This document shows positions 62,548 through 64,000 of a stretch of DNA of 64,000 nucleotides, in pieces (the stretch's first letter is position 1; each line of letters starts with the position of its first letter). The notes under the pieces were generated by a model. The model was not told the DNA's origin. It saw only the letters and a program-made list of their open reading frames with translations, and did no database searches. This DNA is from Bacteroidales bacterium (GTDB taxonomy: Bacteria > Bacteroidota > Bacteroidia > Bacteroidales > P3): NCBI GenBank assembly GCA_017960475.1, contig JAGCZH010000006.1, positions 62,001 to 126,000 on the forward strand. Reading direction: 5' to 3'. Both the position numbers and the translations under genes were made by a program.

Positions 62548-63723
62548 TCAGTCGTTTTGAAATATTGTATTGATAGAGTTTATCAGCACTTGTTTGTCGT
62601 TTTCCCATGTGAGGTCAGCGGCGGCTCGAGCGAAAATCTCTTTTCTTTGCTGGCTGTCGACCGTGTCCCACTGAGCCAGAGTGGCTCTTACTGTGTCGGC
62701 GAGCTGACGTGGGTCGGGAGGCTCGGAGGTGCGAGTAGCGGCATTGAAAGGTTGGGGGGCGACAAGGGTTCCTATAGTGTAGGTGGCCACAACCCTATGT
62801 ATTTCAGGGAAGTCAGTAGCCAAAACAGGCACCTCTGCCTGCACGAAATCGGCAAGGCGGTTGGGAAGAGAATAATAGTAGTTGAGTCCACGGTTCTCGA
62901 GCAGGGAGATGCCGAGGTCGGCATGGAGTGTGAGAGCTTTGAGGCGCTGAGGCTCGACACGACCAAGCAAGGTGACGTTGTCGAGGTTCTTATAGCGTTG
63001 TTTAAGGGTATTGAAGATGTCGCCATCGCCGGCGACGAGGAAATGACAGTCATTCAAATAAGGCATGGCCTCCATCATCCACTCTATGCCACGACCGATG
63101 TTGACGGCGCCTTGGTAAAGCAGAATACGTTTGCCAGCAGGCACATTGGCCAAAAGGTCGGCGACATCGGCATGACTCTGGGCACTGGGCATGGGGACGT
63201 TGCGAACGACATCCATCTTCAAGCCGTAACGCTGGCGGTAGATGTCCGCGATGGATTGGCATACGGTCACCGCCGCCATGTTGGGGCGCTTGGCTATTCG
63301 AGGAAAGACGCGGTCTTCAATCTTAGTCCATATGCGGCGCACAAGGTCGCGACCGACAAGCTCGGGGACTTCGGGGAACATCTCATGGGCGTCAAAAAAG
63401 AGAGGTTTTCTTCGAATACGCGCAGCCATGTAGTTGGCCAGCAAAGTGTCGGTGTCGTTGGCATAGAAGATGTCGGCGCGGGAGAAGAGGAGCTTGAAGA
63501 AAAGTCGCAGATTGTATTCGGCATAGAAGAGAGCCTTTTTGCGGAAGATCAAGGCCATCCGAGTTGTTTTGTAGGGTCTCTGCAGGGCGTTGCTACATGG
63601 GAGACGGCGACCGACGAGAGTGACGCTACAGCCGGCCTCGCATAACGCCATGCATGAACGATGGACACGCTGGTCGGTGACCAAGTCGTTGGTGACAGAA
63701 ACTATTACGCGTCGTTGTTGCAC
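62548..63723 (-). CDS. Glycosyltransferase, GT4-like
   Basis: A 391-residue GT-B glycosyltransferase. N-terminal domain: VIVSVTNDLVTDQRVHR, then FYANDTDTLLANYMAARI and FFDAHEMFPEVPEL. C-terminal domain: GKRILLYQGAVNIGRGIEW, CHFLVAGDGDIFNTL, VTLLGRVEPQRL and the GISLLENRGLNYYYSLPNRL motif (E-x7-E-like nucleotide-sugar site). Probably adds a sugar to a surface glycan; donor and acceptor unknown. It is on the minus strand 90 bases upstream of the chosen lepB start. Its promoter (TATTTTTG, 63792-63799) lies opposite that of topA. Confidence 0.87.
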   Translation of the reverse strand: MQQRRVIVSVTNDLVTDQRVHRSCMALCEAGCSVTLVGRRLPCSNALQRPYKTTRMALIFRKKALFYAEYNLRLFFKLLFSRADIFYANDTDTLLANYMAARIRRKPLFFDAHEMFPEVPELVGRDLVRRIWTKIEDRVFPRIAKRPNMAAVTVCQSIADIYRQRYGLKMDVVRNVPMPSAQSHADVADLLANVPAGKRILLYQGAVNIGRGIEWMMEAMPYLNDCHFLVAGDGDIFNTLKQRYKNLDNVTLLGRVEPQRLKALTLHADLGISLLENRGLNYYYSLPNRLADFVQAEVPVLATDFPEIHRVVATYTIGTLVAPQPFNAATRTSEPPDPRQLADTVRATLAQWDTVDSQQRKEIFARAAADLTWENDKQVLINSINTIFQND

Positions 63724-63829
63724 TACTTTTCTTTTTTTAATTCTCTTTGTTCTTGACTAATACACACACATAGCCCTTGATTGAGAGAATGCAAAAATAC
63801 ATTTTTTTTTGTTTATAAAAAAAAGTTAT

Positions 63830-63837
63830 TACCTTTG
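63830..63837 (+). promoter_or_regulatory. Predicted promoter for topA
   Basis: TACCTTTG with TTTG at 63808-63811, 18 bases apart, the best -33/-7 pair seen in the window. It lies 71 bases before the topA ATG. Confidence 0.65.
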
Positions 63838-63908
63838 CATTTTCAATACAAAAACAGTTTTCGAGTTATTATTGTTGAATATAAAATAAATAGAATACAT
63901 TTAATAAT

Positions 63909-64000
63909 ATGAAAAATCTTGTTATCGTAGAGTCTCCAGCAAAGGCTAAGACCATAGAGAAATTCTTGGGAAAGGACTTCACCGTGATGTCAAGTTATGG
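63909..64000 (+). CDS. topA: DNA topoisomerase I (partial, runs off right edge)
   Basis: The first 30 codons are seen: [20 protein letters not shown] is the start of the Toprim domain of TopA, the enzyme that relaxes negative supercoils. The [15 protein letters not shown] part continues the family pattern exactly. The rest lies outside the window. The window therefore holds parts of two type IA topoisomerases, topB and topA. Confidence 0.93.
   Translation, partial: MKNLVIVESPAKAKTIEKFLGKDFTVMSSY

Noticed and set aside
62459..62608. N-terminal 50-codon extension of lepB
   Set aside because: Encoded by tandem TTAAGG-type repeats, overlaps the glycosyltransferase end, and does not resemble LepB; the internal ATG at 62458 opens the first membrane helix.
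62557..63645. 362-codon plus-strand frame opposite the glycosyltransferase
   Set aside because: The minus-strand glycosyltransferase has clear motifs along its full length; this frame has none.
1..64000. tRNA, rRNA, tmRNA and complete insertion sequences
   Set aside because: Gaps were read for cloverleaf ends, CCA-type tails, transposase motifs and terminal inverted repeats; none was convincing.

Overview
The window reads as a chromosomal segment of a member of the Bacteroidota, probably order Bacteroidales. Grounds are -7 boxes of the form TAnnTTTG in front of many genes, rare Shine-Dalgarno sites, family-specific proteins (Omp28-like lipoprotein, DUF6029 outer-membrane protein, long NusB, 950-residue LeuRS, HU with its own promoter), and the gene order nusB - DUF1573 lipoprotein - yajC - ybbR - coaE. 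Anaerobic genes (nrdDG, fused NfnAB-like oxidoreductase, ADP-forming acyl-CoA synthetase) point to a strict anaerobe, likely from a gut-type habitat. Genus cannot be fixed. No tRNA, rRNA, CRISPR array or complete insertion sequence was seen.

Layout. 1-0.8 kb: a GIY-YIG nuclease cut by the left edge and a coupled XRE regulator. 1.2-3.8 kb: clpC. 3.9-6.8 kb: nrdG and nrdD behind a cobalamin riboswitch. 7.1-11.4 kb: housekeeping genes on the minus strand (folE, rlmI-like, rpe, YitT, YggS). 11.6-18.2 kb: plus-strand topB, lipoprotein, nfo, LolA-like, tsaB, an orphan ABC permease and a TSCPD protein. 18.2-21.8 kb: a tightly packed minus-strand operon of mostly unrecognised proteins, including a BspA-like leucine-rich repeat protein. 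22.1-22.5 kb: a small tail-anchored coiled-coil protein split across two frames by an A AAA AAG site. 22.9-25.9 kb: two secreted proteins. 26-28.8 kb: acyl-CoA synthetase and FKBP. 29.2-35.6 kb: leuS, nusB and the secretion/CoA operon. 35.7-45.8 kb: NfnAB fusion, dapA, thioesterase, prenyl synthase, envelope proteins, MATE pump, HAD phosphatase. 45.8-50.7 kb: a four-gene surface glycan decoration cluster (nucleotidyltransferase-aminotransferase fusion, opine-type dehydrogenase, LicD, Glf). 51-58.5 kb: short UvrA paralogue, a mosaic and frameshifted MmeI-type restriction-modification gene and a DUF262/HNH gene. 58.6-64 kb: WG-repeat protein, HU, signal peptidase, glycosyltransferase and the start of topA.

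How parts work together. The riboswitch ties the B12-independent ribonucleotide reductase to cobalamin supply. The LicD cluster looks able to make an amino-alcohol phosphate (or phosphonate), activate it with a nucleotide and place it on a glycan that contains galactofuranose. The restriction region shows replacement of the C-terminal (specificity) half of an MmeI-like enzyme by AT-rich DNA, with the old tail left behind. Several dispersed intergenic repeats link distant parts of the window: a 128-bp hairpin element, a 43-bp hairpin element and an 11-bp tandem unit.
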